From Echinococcus granulosus (taxonomy: Eukaryota; Platyhelminthes; Cestoda; Cyclophyllidea; Taeniidae), in the NCBI RefSeq assembly GCF_000524195.1, contig NW_020170381.1, positions 1,569,481-1,633,480 of the forward strand: a stretch of 64,000 nt of DNA, in the 5' to 3' direction. Below are positions 39,074-52,600 of this stretch, one piece after another. The translations under genes were made by a program, and so were the position numbers. How positions within the stretch are numbered: the stretch's first letter is position 1; each line of letters starts with the position of its first letter. The notes below the pieces were generated by a model, which worked only from the letters and a program-made list of their open reading frames with translations, did no database searches and was not told where the DNA came from.

Positions 39074-39288
39074 GTTTCACGCCTCCTCTACCTCCTCCTC
39101 CTCCTCCTCCTCCTCCTCCACTGCCTTCTCCAGCTGCCCTCACGAAGGGCGGTAATTCTTGCGCTGGAGCGCCACGATCCAGACAAAGAGAATTGTCGAG
39201 GCAGCGCGCCCAACATCAAACAGAGCTGCGACACATAGACAACCGCCACCACCACCTCCGCCTCCATGATAGATTATCTCACCGCTAA
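39074..39288 (+). other. Candidate Pro-rich coding exon over a CCT microsatellite
   Basis: A (CCT)n tract occupies 39091-39120. In the frame starting TTC ACG CCT the stretch reads as poly-Pro followed by LPSPAALTKGGN and a polar helix-like segment (SRQRELSRQRAQHQTELRH, then an HHHH patch), stopping at 39286-39288. The composition resembles a proline-rich cytoskeletal linker, but the acceptor before it is poor and no family was recognised. A plain microsatellite island is equally possible. Confidence 0.2.
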
Positions 39289-41750
39289 AGACGAACGCGG
39301 CGATGTCGCGTAGTTGAGATCGAAACCTAAATTTCTTCAGAACTTCATCATCTGACCGTAATTGGCCTTACCGCAGCCTTTTCAAGGTGTTACATGGCTC
39401 TAAGCTCAATCTTATTCACCCGGCTCGAGCAACTGGACATAAAAAATCGTGTAACTATAGGGGATCCAAGAGCTTGATGAGATGAATGGTCAATTGTGTA
39501 ATTTTTGTGCCTATATATAGGAATCTCCAACACGTCATTGCAAAGGGCTTTGTGCAAATAAAAAAGAGGAATTGTTAAGGATTACCGTACAACATAAAAT
39601 CGTTGCCTCGGATTTCATCTGTCCTGTTAGCTGAAAAAGGTGTTTTACAAGAAAACTAAGATAATTGCAAGGGTAGGTCTTTTAATTCTCGACATCTTTT
39701 CAAAAACCGGAAGAAATGACCATTTGTTGTACAGCTAATAAAACGCAATTTTCGAGAGGACATTCCCTACCATAATTATGGAATAGTGCGGGCAACTTAC
39801 TGGATCTGGCCGAGTAATGTGGCTTAATGTGTCCTAAAGTAAGGCAGTGTTTGGTCAACGAAGATATGCTAAACCACGTCACTAAATGGACTTGATTCAG
39901 CAACCATGCCATGTAGGGTAAAATACTGGAACACTTGTTGCGATGTATTCTACTTTCAATGGGAACATGTGCACCAAGTGTCTGGTAAAACTGGACAATT
40001 CAGAACATTACTTCATCCGTTTTTTTCGTTTTTTAGTGAGCTCTCATAAGCAAATAAATTAAGGCAATTCACAAGCGTTTTACTGTTTCGCAAACCCGTT
40101 GACACCTTTACCAACTGACTTCCCATTGCCGATAAAGCCAACAAACAATTTGGTCACAAATCATGAAAAAATATCAGCACTGCTTAAACAACACTATTGT
40201 TGGCCATGAGGAGTTGGCGCGTCGTTTTAATCGCTGATAATGGTATGGCAATGAAGCCACAATGCTCCCTATTCTCTGGCGGCATAACAGTCAGGCGCCC
40301 TTCATCAAAAGATCCACCATTTTTTCTCCAGGTAACACCATTTTCAAAAAATAGTTTGTTGCATTAAATGACGACATAGATGTATGTATTCTAGTGAACA
40401 GAATATACCAAAGAAAGGCGTGTTTTAAGTGTTTAACCGCTATCCTTTATTTCGGGTTTCAGAAAAAAATTCGAGCAATAAGCAATCATTTGTCTTAAAA
40501 AAACAACACTTATTTACTAGTTTTAATTCCTTTGAGCAAACTAATAGCAGGAAGGAAAAGCGAATGATAAAGGAAACAAAGATATCCGAGGCGTTGAGCA
40601 GTTTATATTTTAACGATTACGCATAGGCCATTGTCAAAACATGTCACTCCACTATAAAGTATAAGTGAAGCTTACCATGGAGGATATTTTCACTTCGTCA
40701 TTGTGATGCGCATGTTTGTTGTACGGTCCAAAATTTACCTAGGATCAGACACTCCTGTCAATTAGCTATAAAATACATGAATATTGACATTTGTGGTGAA
40801 GGATGGATAACACAAATCTGACCGAATAACTGACAGTGGTTAAGAAAACAAATTAATCTGTTAAGTACATAAATAACTCATTTGGAGATTGTGACCACTA
40901 AAGTCCTTCCATCCTCTTAGTCAAGACAAGGAGGCCTTCCCGAATTGGTGTTGGAGGGCTGCATCATTGCAAAAGCCCCCTCGACTGTACTCTGTCTCGT
41001 GACTCCATCCTGGTAATTGCGACACGTACACATCGCTCCTATGTGGGATGAATAAATTTTCCTCGCTTTGAGCGTTTTAGTCGTGGTGGTAATGGTCGCC
41101 GCTGCCACTCAATATTTACATTACACAATTTCGACCAGAAAATACTTTTGGAGAAGTTACGATCAAGCACTTCTGCCATGTGCATACCTATGGGCAGTCT
41201 GTATTGGGTCATGGAGGCATCTTTACTCACATGCACTGTCCGCCACCTTGGCTATTGGTCGCTTTCATCTAACTTCACTTAAGGCCGGCGCTTCTGAAGG
41301 TAACAGTAACTTTGATTACTTGACGGGCTTTTACACCGCTCCAGTAACACCAAACGGATGGGGTTTTGTAGAAATCGTTTAATTTTGAGGTAATGTTAAC
41401 CTATTTCTTGAACAATTTTCATAACACATTCCTTAGCAGATGGTGGTGATCAACGATCATTCCTAGGTAGTTAGGACGTACACTAAATTTCCAGACACTA
41501 CGTGAATTGTTGCTCCTTACTGAACGAATAGTCTGCAAAGGACCAATTTTAGTCAACTCGAAGTCCAGAATATCGCTTTACTGGCTTACAGTCATAGAAG
41601 TGACGAGCTTACTCTCTCGCATGACATAAGTCTCTTTGATTGTGTCATTATAGTAATGGCCTCTCCTAATGTCACCTAAACCCCTGGCACGATACAATTT
41701 GGCTGAGGAGAGCTAAAATACTTCTCCCACATTTTGATAAAATTTTAGGC
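39289..41750. other. No recognisable gene
   Basis: AT-rich DNA. Open stretches at 41068-41382 (+) and 40917-41108 (-) look partly protein-like but show no motif I can name. Confidence 0.35.
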
Positions 41751-41754
41751 GTGC

Positions 41755-42370
41755 ACCACTTTTTTATCCACCAACTCTCTCGCCCCTCGTCCGCCATTCG
41801 TTCTTTCTGTGGATCGCGGAGTTAGTGGCGGTAGAGGCACTGGCGGTGGTGGTGGTGGATGGCAAAAGTCTGATCAAACGATTAAGAGATATTTTTCTTT
41901 ACCCTTTGAGCGCGCGCACAAACACAAAAACGACGACACACAGAAAAGCGGAAAAAAGGAGATGCGTGCACGAGTACATAGAAAATTTTTCCAAATTCGC
42001 GTGCAAGTGTGCTGCTCATCCTCGGAACGAGAGCTCGCTCATTCGTTTGTTCTGCAACACACACACACACACACACACTAATTTGCTCGCTAGCTAACTT
42101 GCTCTCTCACCCTCTTGTGTGAAGGAGGCGAGGCGGTGAGTTGTTAAAAGACAAACTCCTTGTGTGTGTGTGTGTGTGTACGCACACGCGCACAGCCCAA
42201 AGAAAGCAGAATGATGGGCGAGAAAAAAGCTTTTAGATAAGAGAGCCGTGCGGGCGTAGGCATGCGCGTCGCTTAAAGAAGCGATACTGTGACATAAAAA
42301 ATGGCTGCAATGGGTCTCTGCAACCTGGCCCTTGTGCGTAACCCCACTCGCGCGACTTTGAAATCGCCTC
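41755..42370. repeat. GC-rich island with facing (AC)n and (TG)n microsatellites
   Basis: Contains ggtggtggtgg near 41850, gcgcgcacaaacac near 41911, an (AC)n run at about 42056-42078 and a (TG)n run at about 42161-42178. A CG-rich segment (acgcacacgcgcacagcc) follows. The AC and TG runs are reverse complements 80 bp apart. Open frames on both strands here are repeat-derived. Confidence 0.6.
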
Positions 42371-44169
42371 TTTTTATCTTCACTCCCGACATAGCCATGA
42401 AGGGACCATGAAAAATCAGCCGAAAATATGCTTCTCTAAATAGCATCTTTGGCTTAGTCAGAGTGACAAAAGAAGCATTGCGCGTTATTTGAAGCCTTCG
42501 TTTCCATTGATTATTTTATTCTCGAGCAATTGCTTCAACAGAGAAATTATTCTAGAATTATGTGGTTTCACTTGAATTGTCATTTATTAAGCTCCTTAAA
42601 GTACCGCTGTCCCACGACTGACAGATGGATTTCTAGGCAGAGATCTTCAAAACGCATCCTCTTGCATCATCTGAGAAAGCAATCTCATGTGTTCACATGC
42701 CAATCCAACCGACCTTTGCAAAAAGCAGCCTACAACTGCCGTGCTTGTCTCACACCAGCGGCACTTTTGCTCTCTGTGATTGAAGGCAATGAAGAAGTAA
42801 TAAGGGACTTCAGACACAACAAAGTGGCATGCCTGGTTGGGATTCTGTTAGCTCTTTAAATGCAAACCTGACGTTTATCGAGACGTGTGCATGGATTCAC
42901 AAATTATTTGCAAGTTGACAAGTAACATTTGGTCTTTTCTTCGATCTTCTTTAGCCTTGCTAGCATTCTCATGGATTTACTTTTGTATACGTAATTGTGA
43001 ACAACTAGGCAAGGAATTCAGGCTGCAAAATCGTATCATAGGTGGGGACAATAGGAGTTATTTCTAACATGTTTCACAGGTGCTCAGCAGACACCACGGT
43101 ATTTTGATTATCATTCGCGCTGATTTTACTCATTTTAAATATATTTCTCTCATAGGACCGCCAGTTTCCAATCAGCGATATACTCTTCGCCTAAGCCTTT
43201 CACCTACATATACGGGTTTATATTATACGTCATTTCTTTCATCGATAAGAAAGGCCTGGTTCACCGAGACTTTTTCATAGAATTCAAAAGCAATAGTTTA
43301 TTAATCGTTACTGCACTAGTATTTATACCTTTTTTTGCATCGACTACTACTTGGCCATTGCCTGAGATTCATTAATGGTCCCTCTAATCGCCAATCGACA
43401 AGTCGCTAGTACGCCAAGGTGTTGGGTTTTCAGCCACGCTCTGGATAATCATAAATGCAGAGACGACATTACCCGACTTTGGCGGTAGATGTGTGATGCC
43501 TCGTCTTTTCAGACTGCTCTATCATTGTACACAGGCCCGCCGCACCCGTAGACGTTCATTAGATGGCAACGTTAATAATAGATTTTCATCTGGACTATCA
43601 CGAGTTTTAATGGACACCCCCAATTGACGTCTGCCTTCCTGCATTTAAGCATACAACTAATCTACCACAATAAGCTGTTGTGCGAACCAATAAAAAGATA
43701 ATTTTAGAGAGACAGTTTAATTTGCTAAATTGTTATATATAAAACTTTCACGGTTAATGAAAAATGAACAATTTTGGCTTCAATCAGAGGACATGTAGAC
43801 TGAAAATCTCATTTGACCTGCTCTGATGCAGGCAGTACTTTTCAGCAAGTAGTTCAAGTTAGCCATTTATTCTTACTACCTTAAACGTATTCCCACCTTA
43901 CTTTGAAGCTTACCACATCAACGCAGTTCCCGTCATGAAACGAACTTATAAACTGCTTGACAAGGCAAGAATTTTCATAACTTGTTGGTTATAGGTTTAG
44001 TCCGTAAAAAACATTTTCGCATTGCTTTTATATGGAAGTGATTTTGGCATCCATTTTTTTTTTGACGAAATTTCATCACTGCAAACTTGGTGCGTGTGGG
44101 GTGGTTCTAATGTAGCACTTGACCATCCCCTTTAGGGTGGTACTTAGTAGTTAAGGTATGTGCGTGGTC

Positions 44170-44640
44170 CAGTTACCGTTTTAAGGAGAAATAGAATGAA
44201 GCCAGAGCGGTTAATTTAAAAAGTCCTGTCTAGGTACCTGGGTACATAGACGATGGAGATATGAGAGTAGGGATGGAGGCGCTTAGTCAAAGGGAAAAAC
44301 ATTACCCGTACTGCGCACTCACACACATGGCAAAGCGGAGCGGAGAAAAAGAGGGGAGGCACGGGGTATGGATAGGAATAGGCAAACACACTAACGAGTG
44401 GTGAGTGAGCCGGTGAGGCCGATGCGAGGGAACGAGCGAAAGTCGAGAGCGAGGGCAATGCAACACCGACACAGACACAGAGGAGAGGAGGCGCGCAGAA
44501 GCGGCGCACCGAATTAGGGGTGGAGGATAGGTAACACTAAATGCCCCTGCAGGTGGCGCGTGTAGCGCGTTTCGGTGGTTCCAGAAGGCAGTGGGGTGGG
44601 GTGCGGTGATGCGGGCAGGGAGATTGATCTTTTTCTTACA
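44170..44640. repeat. GC-rich island with GAGAG/CGAG-rich words
   Basis: The densest island. It includes actcacacacatgg, aagcggagcggagaaaaaga, gagtggtgagtgagccgg, cgagagcgagggc and cacagacacagaggagagg. It ends in ggtggggtgcggtgatgcg near 44595. The word cgagagcgagg recurs, inverted, in the 57-kb island. Confidence 0.5.
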
Positions 44641-45799
44641 TATAAACCGAGATGCAGGATCTCTCTATCTCTTTTGTCTTTTTATCTCGGCTGCAGTACT
44701 TTCATCAGTCGGGAAAAGTAAGATATACACCAGTTAAAATATTGCCTGTCGGTGCTGCCGCTTGGTGTCATGGAGATTAAAACTGGTGATTCCCCCTTAA
44801 TTATAACAACTGAACGCTTTAAACTGGTTGTGCTTGAAATAATAGTATGTTCAGTTCATCAAAATTCTTACCAGCTCTCCTCTTCCCGGAGTCAATAATG
44901 CCTTCAGCCGGAATTGCAAGTTAATACGTCGAGGCCCACAAATTACCTTTGGTCTTGTAACATTTCCATTTGTTTCAAACTCTTTAGCTACAATCAGTAG
45001 CCATATAATCATAATGTTGCCATGTTTATCTGCGCCTCCTTACAGGCATTAGTATCGTACTTCTCCATATTGCTAAATTTACTCTCTTTAACTTTTGAAT
45101 GTTTAAATAAATTAATAATTATAAGTTCGTTACTAGTGTCATAAATAAACATATAAAAAGTCTTTGTGTGTCCATAATCTGGGAAAAATAAGAAATGTTA
45201 ATTTTTTAGGCAAAACGACATGAAATAAGGCATCGTTTGTGAGCTGCGACGGCCGTGACATCTCAGAACATGGTGGTAAACGTGCTAAATCAGTGCTTTG
45301 ATGTACGATGACCCGTAAGGGTAATTTAGGTATTGCATATTAATGCTATTAATGAAACAGTATGGGATGCACAGACCTATGTGATTAAATGTGAAGTATA
45401 GCTTTATTTAGGCTGGTTGTACCCTTCAATTTTTTGAAGCTCATCAGTTTGCGTATCAAACCTTAGGTCAAAAGTCTAAAGTCAAAGGGTCATGAGGACC
45501 AATTGTTCGAATATACTATCCATATTTAGCATCGGCGTAATTGGCTCCAACAATGTTAGTTATCAAAACTCATCTTCAAACTTAGGAATGGTAACAAAAG
45601 TACAATCACTTATTTTGCCATTTCAAATTGTTTCAATGATGCAGTCACTGCATATGCTAAATAAGGCGACCCTCTTGTGAACAAGTAGGATGAAGAATTT
45701 GCGATGATAAGAGTAACCAAAATCCTGCTAATGGTTTTGTAAGGTCTTCTAAAATGAAAACTCCTCACTTTCTACCAGGCTGTAGACAGTGGTTAGATT

Positions 45800-46110
45800 A
45801 GTGTGTTTTTGTTTCCTTTCGAAAAAGCGACCATCCTCTTGGAGTCACGCACAGGCGGACCAGGAAGACGGATTAAAGCAAAGCTGTTACTAACAACAAC
45901 GACATGGGGACCCAGTCAAAAAGGTGAGGTACCGCCCATGTGCAAAGGAACGAGAATGTCTCGTTTATCGTGCAAGAAGCAAAAACAAACTCTATGGCGT
46001 GTGGAGAGAGACGGCAAGGCAAAAAGACCACGAGGAATGGGGAGAGAGGGAAATGCATCCACCGACCACCCTACCCACTCACCGTGCTCGTGATTTAAAA
46101 ATCCTCGCGT
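45800..46110. repeat. Purine-rich GC-enriched island
   Basis: A moderately GC-rich stretch with ggagagagacggc and ggagagagggaaatgc words near 46000-46055. The frame open across 45803-46093 has no domain-like segment and stops just outside the island. Confidence 0.35.
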
Positions 46111-48729
46111 CGGTGGCCAACCTCAGTGGCTTTATTAGAAGTTTCTTATGCTGTGGATAAATGACCAATCATTTTCCAATCTGTCCGCAAGCTACGTCCT
46201 TAGCAAGAAAAAGCGGGCGAACACAGCCTTGATCCTTGTATCTGATACGTAAAGGCATTGCGTACACTTGGTGCTTTGGTGATACTTCAGCTAATGACTA
46301 ATGGGGATATTGGGAATAATCTCTACATTGCATATTTCTACAGAAAAGACTGGCATAGATACAAAGTCTAGACTGACTAGGATACACAAAATTTCATTGT
46401 TTCTTCTCTACACTTATAAGGAGCGATAAAGTAGGCACCTAAATAATGACTTTAATAGTACCAAGATGTAGAAACGAGGGAGATATTTCGTTTAAAGGAT
46501 TCAGAATAAATCGTTTTTAGTCTAAAAAATATCTTCTGATTGTCACATTGATTCAAAACAGCAGTAGCTGTGTATATTGGTCCCAAACATGTATTCCCAT
46601 TTAGACTGTGGAACTGTTCACTGCATTGCCTATTCTTTTCAAATTAAAAATAGCTGACTGATCAGTAAATTCCTTAAGTGAGTATGTAAGTGTCACATGT
46701 TAACATGTACCGCAAAGCTGGAAAGGGTGTGGAGGAAAGAGGACAGGCGTCAGACGCATACGTACAAGTTTACTTTTGTGGACTGAGACATGACTGTGGA
46801 ATCTCGATTGTCAAGAACTTTAATTCTGTCGTGCATGGAAAAGCATAAGCTGACAAAGACATCATCATTACTTCATCTAGACTAAGTGTTGATACAGAAA
46901 CCGCTAACAACGGCAAACTGCTGTCTCTTTTATTCATTTAATTTGGTTGTGGTGTACTTGTGGTATCATTATGCAATTTAACTGGTGATTTCAAAATGGA
47001 GTCAAATCGGAATGCTTTAATTTTTTTTAAACAGTATTGTTTTAAGACTAGTCTTTGTTCTTGTACTGTCTTGGCTGACCACCTTGCTCCAAACCGACTA
47101 TAAGTCATGAATTTGGACAACCCAACACACTAATTTTTGAAAGCACCTTCTCAATGGTAATTGTTTATTACCCCAAGCAATTATTGTTACTTAAGAATGT
47201 ACTGGCAAATCACGTGCTGTCTAACCAGACTCATCCAACGGAAGCCCAATTTAGCATACGAAGAGGTGCACTACCATGTTCACGGCACCAAATAACTTGA
47301 TATTCGTTTAATTCAAGTGTCGAACTTCCATGGGATGTTTCGTTGATCCCGACTTTGAACTTTTGAATCGAGAAGCCTGATTATTAGAGAACGTTAGATA
47401 TTGTGTAAAAGATTAGTGGGATGCAGAAAAATGTTTCGAAGTTTATGGGAAATTAAGTTTTATTTACTGCTCTGGAGGGAGAGAAGACATTTAGACAACC
47501 AGGAAGTTAGTCAAGATGACCACCTCGTGAACTGAGATAAGTGGTGAAATAATACACAGTACAGTTTTGCCTAGATCCGCTTAATTTTCTAGTTTTTTAT
47601 TCAATTTCTTTGTGCCCATGACACTTCAAAGTAAGGCCACCACAATGGCTTCTACATATTTTTAAAATGACTGCTGATCTCCGCTCCTGAGAATCAAATC
47701 TACATGAAAACTAACAAAAAGGGAAATCATTTGTATTTTCAACTCGTAAAGGCATACATTTTTGAGGTGTGTAGGTCTATCAGCAATTTATAAGCGCTCA
47801 AAGCAACCTCAAAAATTGTTTTTTCTTTTCCTTAACTATTAAACTAGCAGCAACGAATAATCAAAGGCCATCCAAGGTGTGGATAGGGGACTGCAAAATC
47901 ACCATGTAACATTGACGATCTTTCACTGTGAAAATGACACCTTTTGAAAGTCATGCTATTTCAGTGGATAGAAAGGCGAGCCCTGCTCAGCTGGGGCGGA
48001 CAGAAGATGAAACCATGAAGTAAATTCAATTGAAGAATGTGGTTTAACATAAAATGGCCTGATTTCCCTGATTTGCAAGTAATCATTGATCGCTCTCCCA
48101 CGTTCAAGGAGAACCTAGAGGGGGTGTATGTGTGTGTGTGTGTTTGCGAAAAGCCAATTCCATCCATCAACAATTGGAAAGTGAGATATTTCCCCTTTTC
48201 TTTAACCATTTACTTATCTTCTTTATGGTTGCACCTGGTAGATTGAATAAAAGGATTCCAATTTGAGGCACATAAAACTCAATGCAGCCAAAATACTCAA
48301 GAACAGGGATTTAATTCGAAGTGGGTTAGATTCAGATAGATCAGGCTATGATCCATGCAAGCGAAACAAATAAGTGTTTCATAATCTCTGACGAACATTG
48401 GAAGCTCTTTTTGTTTAACTCATTCAAAAGTGAGGAGAAAATTGTGACCTCGATCAGCCAATACTTGCGACTTAGACGGCACACCAGATGAATACATGGT
48501 ACGTAAAAAAGAAGAAGTTTAATAGTGGTCACCAGTCTACAAATAGCAAAAGAATTACGGGCGTGCACATTTCCAAATCGGATAATCCTCCATTTGTCGT
48601 TGCCATGAATTGTACTTCGTGAGTGATGCGTTCATGCAGATTGGGCGAGCTGAAAACTTCCGAATGAACTGAACTGAAGGGAAGTGAGGGGAACAGCGAG
48701 GCAAGAGTTGTTATCATAAGGCCCTCTCA

Positions 48730-49080
48730 AAGCCTATGAATGGCATTAGGGGCCAGCATGAATGCGCTGTCGATCGACGCTATGGGAGTACTCGGTCTGG
48801 AGGCTGGACAGAGCAGACAGTGGGAGGATGAGGGCAAGGGGGAAAGTGTGGGATGTGGCATGTATGTGAATGATTTATGATGGCTCAGAAAGAAAACGGA
48901 CAAAACGGTGGTGAGGATGTAGACACGGGCGCATGCACAAGCACGGACGAAGACGGAGTGAAGGAAAAAGCCTTGGAGCATGATAAAAGACTAGTTCGTT
49001 CCATAAGGCAAAAACCCGGTAACCACCAGAGACTCAAGGCGTTCCTTTGCATGCCCGTTGCCCTGCTTTGATTTGAGCCG
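48730..49080. repeat. GC-enriched island with G-rich plus strand
   Basis: Contains gaggatgagggcaaggggga near 48822 and gacacgggcgcatgcacaag near 48921. It is bounded by AT-rich DNA. A separate TG run lies upstream at about 48126-48144. Confidence 0.4.
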
Positions 49081-52029
49081 CCGAAGAGACAACAAAGAGC
49101 TCTTTCGTACATCTCCTTGTTGTCAATTTATGTATTCAGCATCTGAATGACAGTAAATCACGCTCGTCGGCACTCATGTGCAGAAAGGAATCTTGATCCG
49201 TCTTCCTCTGCCACAAACATTGAGTATTTTAGATCCAAAAAGTAACATTTGCATCCAACGTCTGCATATATTTTCGCCTTTGCTTCACTTTATGTTTCCT
49301 TATTCGATTGATCCATTCAATGTATAGTAAAGGCCTCGAAGTTTGGACAGATTTATAAAAATAAATATCCCCAAGGTAAATCGTTTTAAGGTTCTTTTCT
49401 AAAAGGAAGGGGCGTTTCCTTTTTTAAGAAAGAAGAAAGAATTAATAATTTAGGCAAAGGTAAGTTGGTTTTATTAAAATGAAGGGTACGACAATTCTGG
49501 TTCCTGAGAGGAAGTGAAACGAGAAATCGTTACGTGGATTTGAGTATGTTTGATGCATACCTTCAGCAACACTTGACTTATATTGTCAAAACAACGTTTG
49601 TTTTAGCAAAAGTGTAGGTTTACCACCGATAAACCCTCCCCTCCAAAAAAAGGAAAGGCTAGGACTGTTTATCAGCCAATTTAGCCATATGAAATTTTTG
49701 AATGACTTTCCTAAGAGCTCGCCTTTTACCATGGCTCGAAAGGTTTGTGTTCTAATTTCTGGATAACCTCGGAAATTTTTTGCAATAATAGAATGATCTT
49801 AAGAAACCCAAATCGGTACTAAAACCGATTGTTTTGGCCTTTTATCGGCTTTAAATGGAACAGAGGATGAGTTCCTTTGTTTGATGCTGGTGTTGGAAGC
49901 ACTTTCTCTCCAAAAGAGGGGTCAACTCTGCCCATAAGGTTCGTTTTTGTTTTAGATAAGAATCCTATGGCAAAAGGAAATTTGACAAAGAATATGCATG
50001 AGAGATGCTAATGCACCGGTTTGCTGCGTTTGGACTGACTGGCTGTTCCCTTGCGTGTACTTGGTCAACCATTCAGAGACAGCAGAAAAAGCAATTAAAG
50101 GACCGATCCGGGCAAAAAAACGTATTAAACCGATAGATTTTTTGTAAGTTGGGAGCATAAATTAATGCGAAGTAAATCCAAAAGGGGGCATAAAATCATT
50201 TTTGTTGGCTACAATCCTCATTTCTGAACTCAGCAAATTCATTGTGAGCATGTGGTGTAAATTTCGTTGCCTCCAAAGCAGTCATTGCGAAAGTAGAGCT
50301 ATTTGTCTAGATAAATCATGTGCGATTTTCTTATCAGGTACCTAACATGTACGAGTTGTGGTAGTGAAGAGATCCATCTTTTGACGTCTACAGCACGAAG
50401 TAAACCTTACTGATTTTATGAACTTTCCTACTGTAGTCGTATCATTTTCCTTTGTTTTCCTCGTTGTGCCGTAGTTTTCAATGCTCTCTGTGTCTATGAT
50501 TTTGTTTCAGCCCCAGCTTTACTGAAGATCTACACAGTGTTTGTGTGTATGGCTGTGAATAAATAATGAGCCCTCTTCAGAATGGCGGAAGGTGGACAGA
50601 TTGTTCCAGATTAGGCGGCTGAGACCAGAGAGAATAGCCAACACACAATGTCCAAATAAAGTCTGTAGGGTGATAAAGCAGAAGTTTTCAATTCCCGCAA
50701 ATCAACTGGATAAAAAACGAATTATTCAAACATGCCTTCTTATACAGAAGGAAACCATTCAAAAGCCCCTTTTTAGGAGACATGCATAAGAAGACTACTA
50801 GCCCAACTTTTCATTAATTATATACTATCGGAAAACCAACACCTTGATTTCTATCTACTCTGAAAGTGCGCAATTTGGCGCGTCGAAAGAAGAAATCCAC
50901 TGCCCTCTTTTTAAATTTAATTATGCTTGGTATATGTAGTGGCAGCTTAAAAAATAGGTCAGTTGTAATGTTAAAGTTTTAACCAATGCTGCACAAAGCA
51001 CAATTTGCTTTGACAAGTGACCACAGTTAGAAATCTGTTCACATGGTGTCAGGGAATTTCCCACATTAAAATGTGGAAACCGGAGAGAAAGCCCGAAGCT
51101 CTTTCAAGGGTTGGTTCGTTTCACTTTGAACCGATTGTGTGTTGTTGGAAGCACTAATTTTTAACGCTTTGTGCTAAATTCTTTAACAAAAGACCAAAAG
51201 ACCTGCGAAGAGAGAGCATCAAAATTAGTTCATACCTAGATCGACAAGTTCCCCTACCTTCTGTCATTGATGGCAAAATTATCTTTTGGCGTGCATGGAT
51301 GAAGCAAATCTATTTTATCTCACATCTGAAAAAGTTAAGGTAAAAAAGACAGTCCTTTGAGCTGTAGCTAGCTGTTTATGCTGTATTCACTTGCAATTAC
51401 TGATAAAATTCTTACCCTCATCATAAGTCTAGAATACAGCGAAAGTTCAAAAAATCTAATGTTTCCATTTTTTTAAGAAAATTCCTTCAAAATTTTCTGC
51501 CGCAAAAAAAGACTACTGCTGCCTTCGTTCATATACATACATTTCAGAAACGGAAACTAACCACCACAACCATAAGCACAGCATTTTAGCTGTCTACCAT
51601 AACTGGGTATTTCTCCTTTAGGCAACTGCAAGGTTTGACATGGATCTGCGTTCTTAAGATGAGTTGAACAAAATCCTTCACGATATAAAGTATGTTAATG
51701 GTGAAAATGTAACAAGGAATAGTAAAAAAAGTCTGCTTGATTCTGTAGGAATGCAATTTTGTTTGTGACCCGAAAAATTACATAAAGTCGCGGTGGATTG
51801 GATAGAATATGGCTGAAAATGCACAACCATGCTGAGAGGAGCGAGAAGAACGTAATTAAAAGGCGCATAAATCCCCGTTATTTTTATACATGACAATGTG
51901 TAAAGTAGCTTAGCTCCACCGATGCAATTTCGACTTCTGAGGCGCTTGGCTTTAGCGTATTTTGGGCAATCGCAGTGGGATTTCATCAAGTAGGGACACT
52001 TCATCAAACATCCTCGGCATCGCAGCACA

Positions 52030-52600
52030 CATAAAAAGGCGTTTCCTGCCCCCTCCCGTTCGACATTTGCTACAGCGGCCGATTACAAACACCGCGGGGG
52101 TTTCCTCTCGCCCGTTCGCATTTCTCGCATTTTATCGTTTCGGGCGCGCTTTCCTCACTCCGAATGTGTGTGCGTGTGTGCGCGGCTCGTAATCGTAGCT
52201 TCGCATTCTTTTGATGTTTCGCCATGCCTGGTGCAGTGTGCGTGCGTGCGGACGTGCATGGCGGACGGGCAGGCACGCGGACAGTTGTTTACCAGTGCGC
52301 GCACGTGCACTTGCAATTGTGTGGAGTGTGCGCCCGTACGTGCGTGGGTGCGCGCAAGAGGAATGAGATTTCGCGACAAGGACTTCAAAGAAAAAGAACC
52401 GAAATGCGCGTGGGTGCGTGTATACGTGCGAACACAGGCTACCAGTCGTCAGTTTTACTTGATCACCCGATTTGAGACAGGTGAAATGAGTTCTCACAGA
52501 TCGACCCACTTCCCCTCTCCTCTCGCATCCCCACACAGTGTGTCATGCCTTGAACGGTGACTCCTCCCCTCCCTCCGCCTTCGTCTCTTCCTTTGTCACA
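52030..52600. repeat. GC-rich island with long alternating purine-pyrimidine TG/CG tracts
   Basis: Between about 52164 and 52440 the plus strand is dominated by tgtgtgcgtgtgtgcgcggc, gtgcgtgcgtgcggacgtgc, gcgcgcacgtgcac and gtgcgtgtatacgtgcg stretches. A cctctcctctcgcatcccc and cctcccctccctccgcc pyrimidine block follows. All six frames are largely open, which is a composition effect. Confidence 0.6.

Noticed and set aside
40917..41382. Opposed open frames resembling transposon debris
   Set aside because: Composition is suggestive but no catalytic or zinc-finger motif is visible.
45803..46093. A 96-codon open frame on +
   Set aside because: Basic, repetitive composition, no domain and no splice context; it coincides with a GC-rich island.
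52132..52560. Several long open frames on both strands in the 52-kb island
   Set aside because: Peptides are Thr/His/Arg or Cys/Val repeats produced by the TG/CG tracts; all frames being open is a composition effect.
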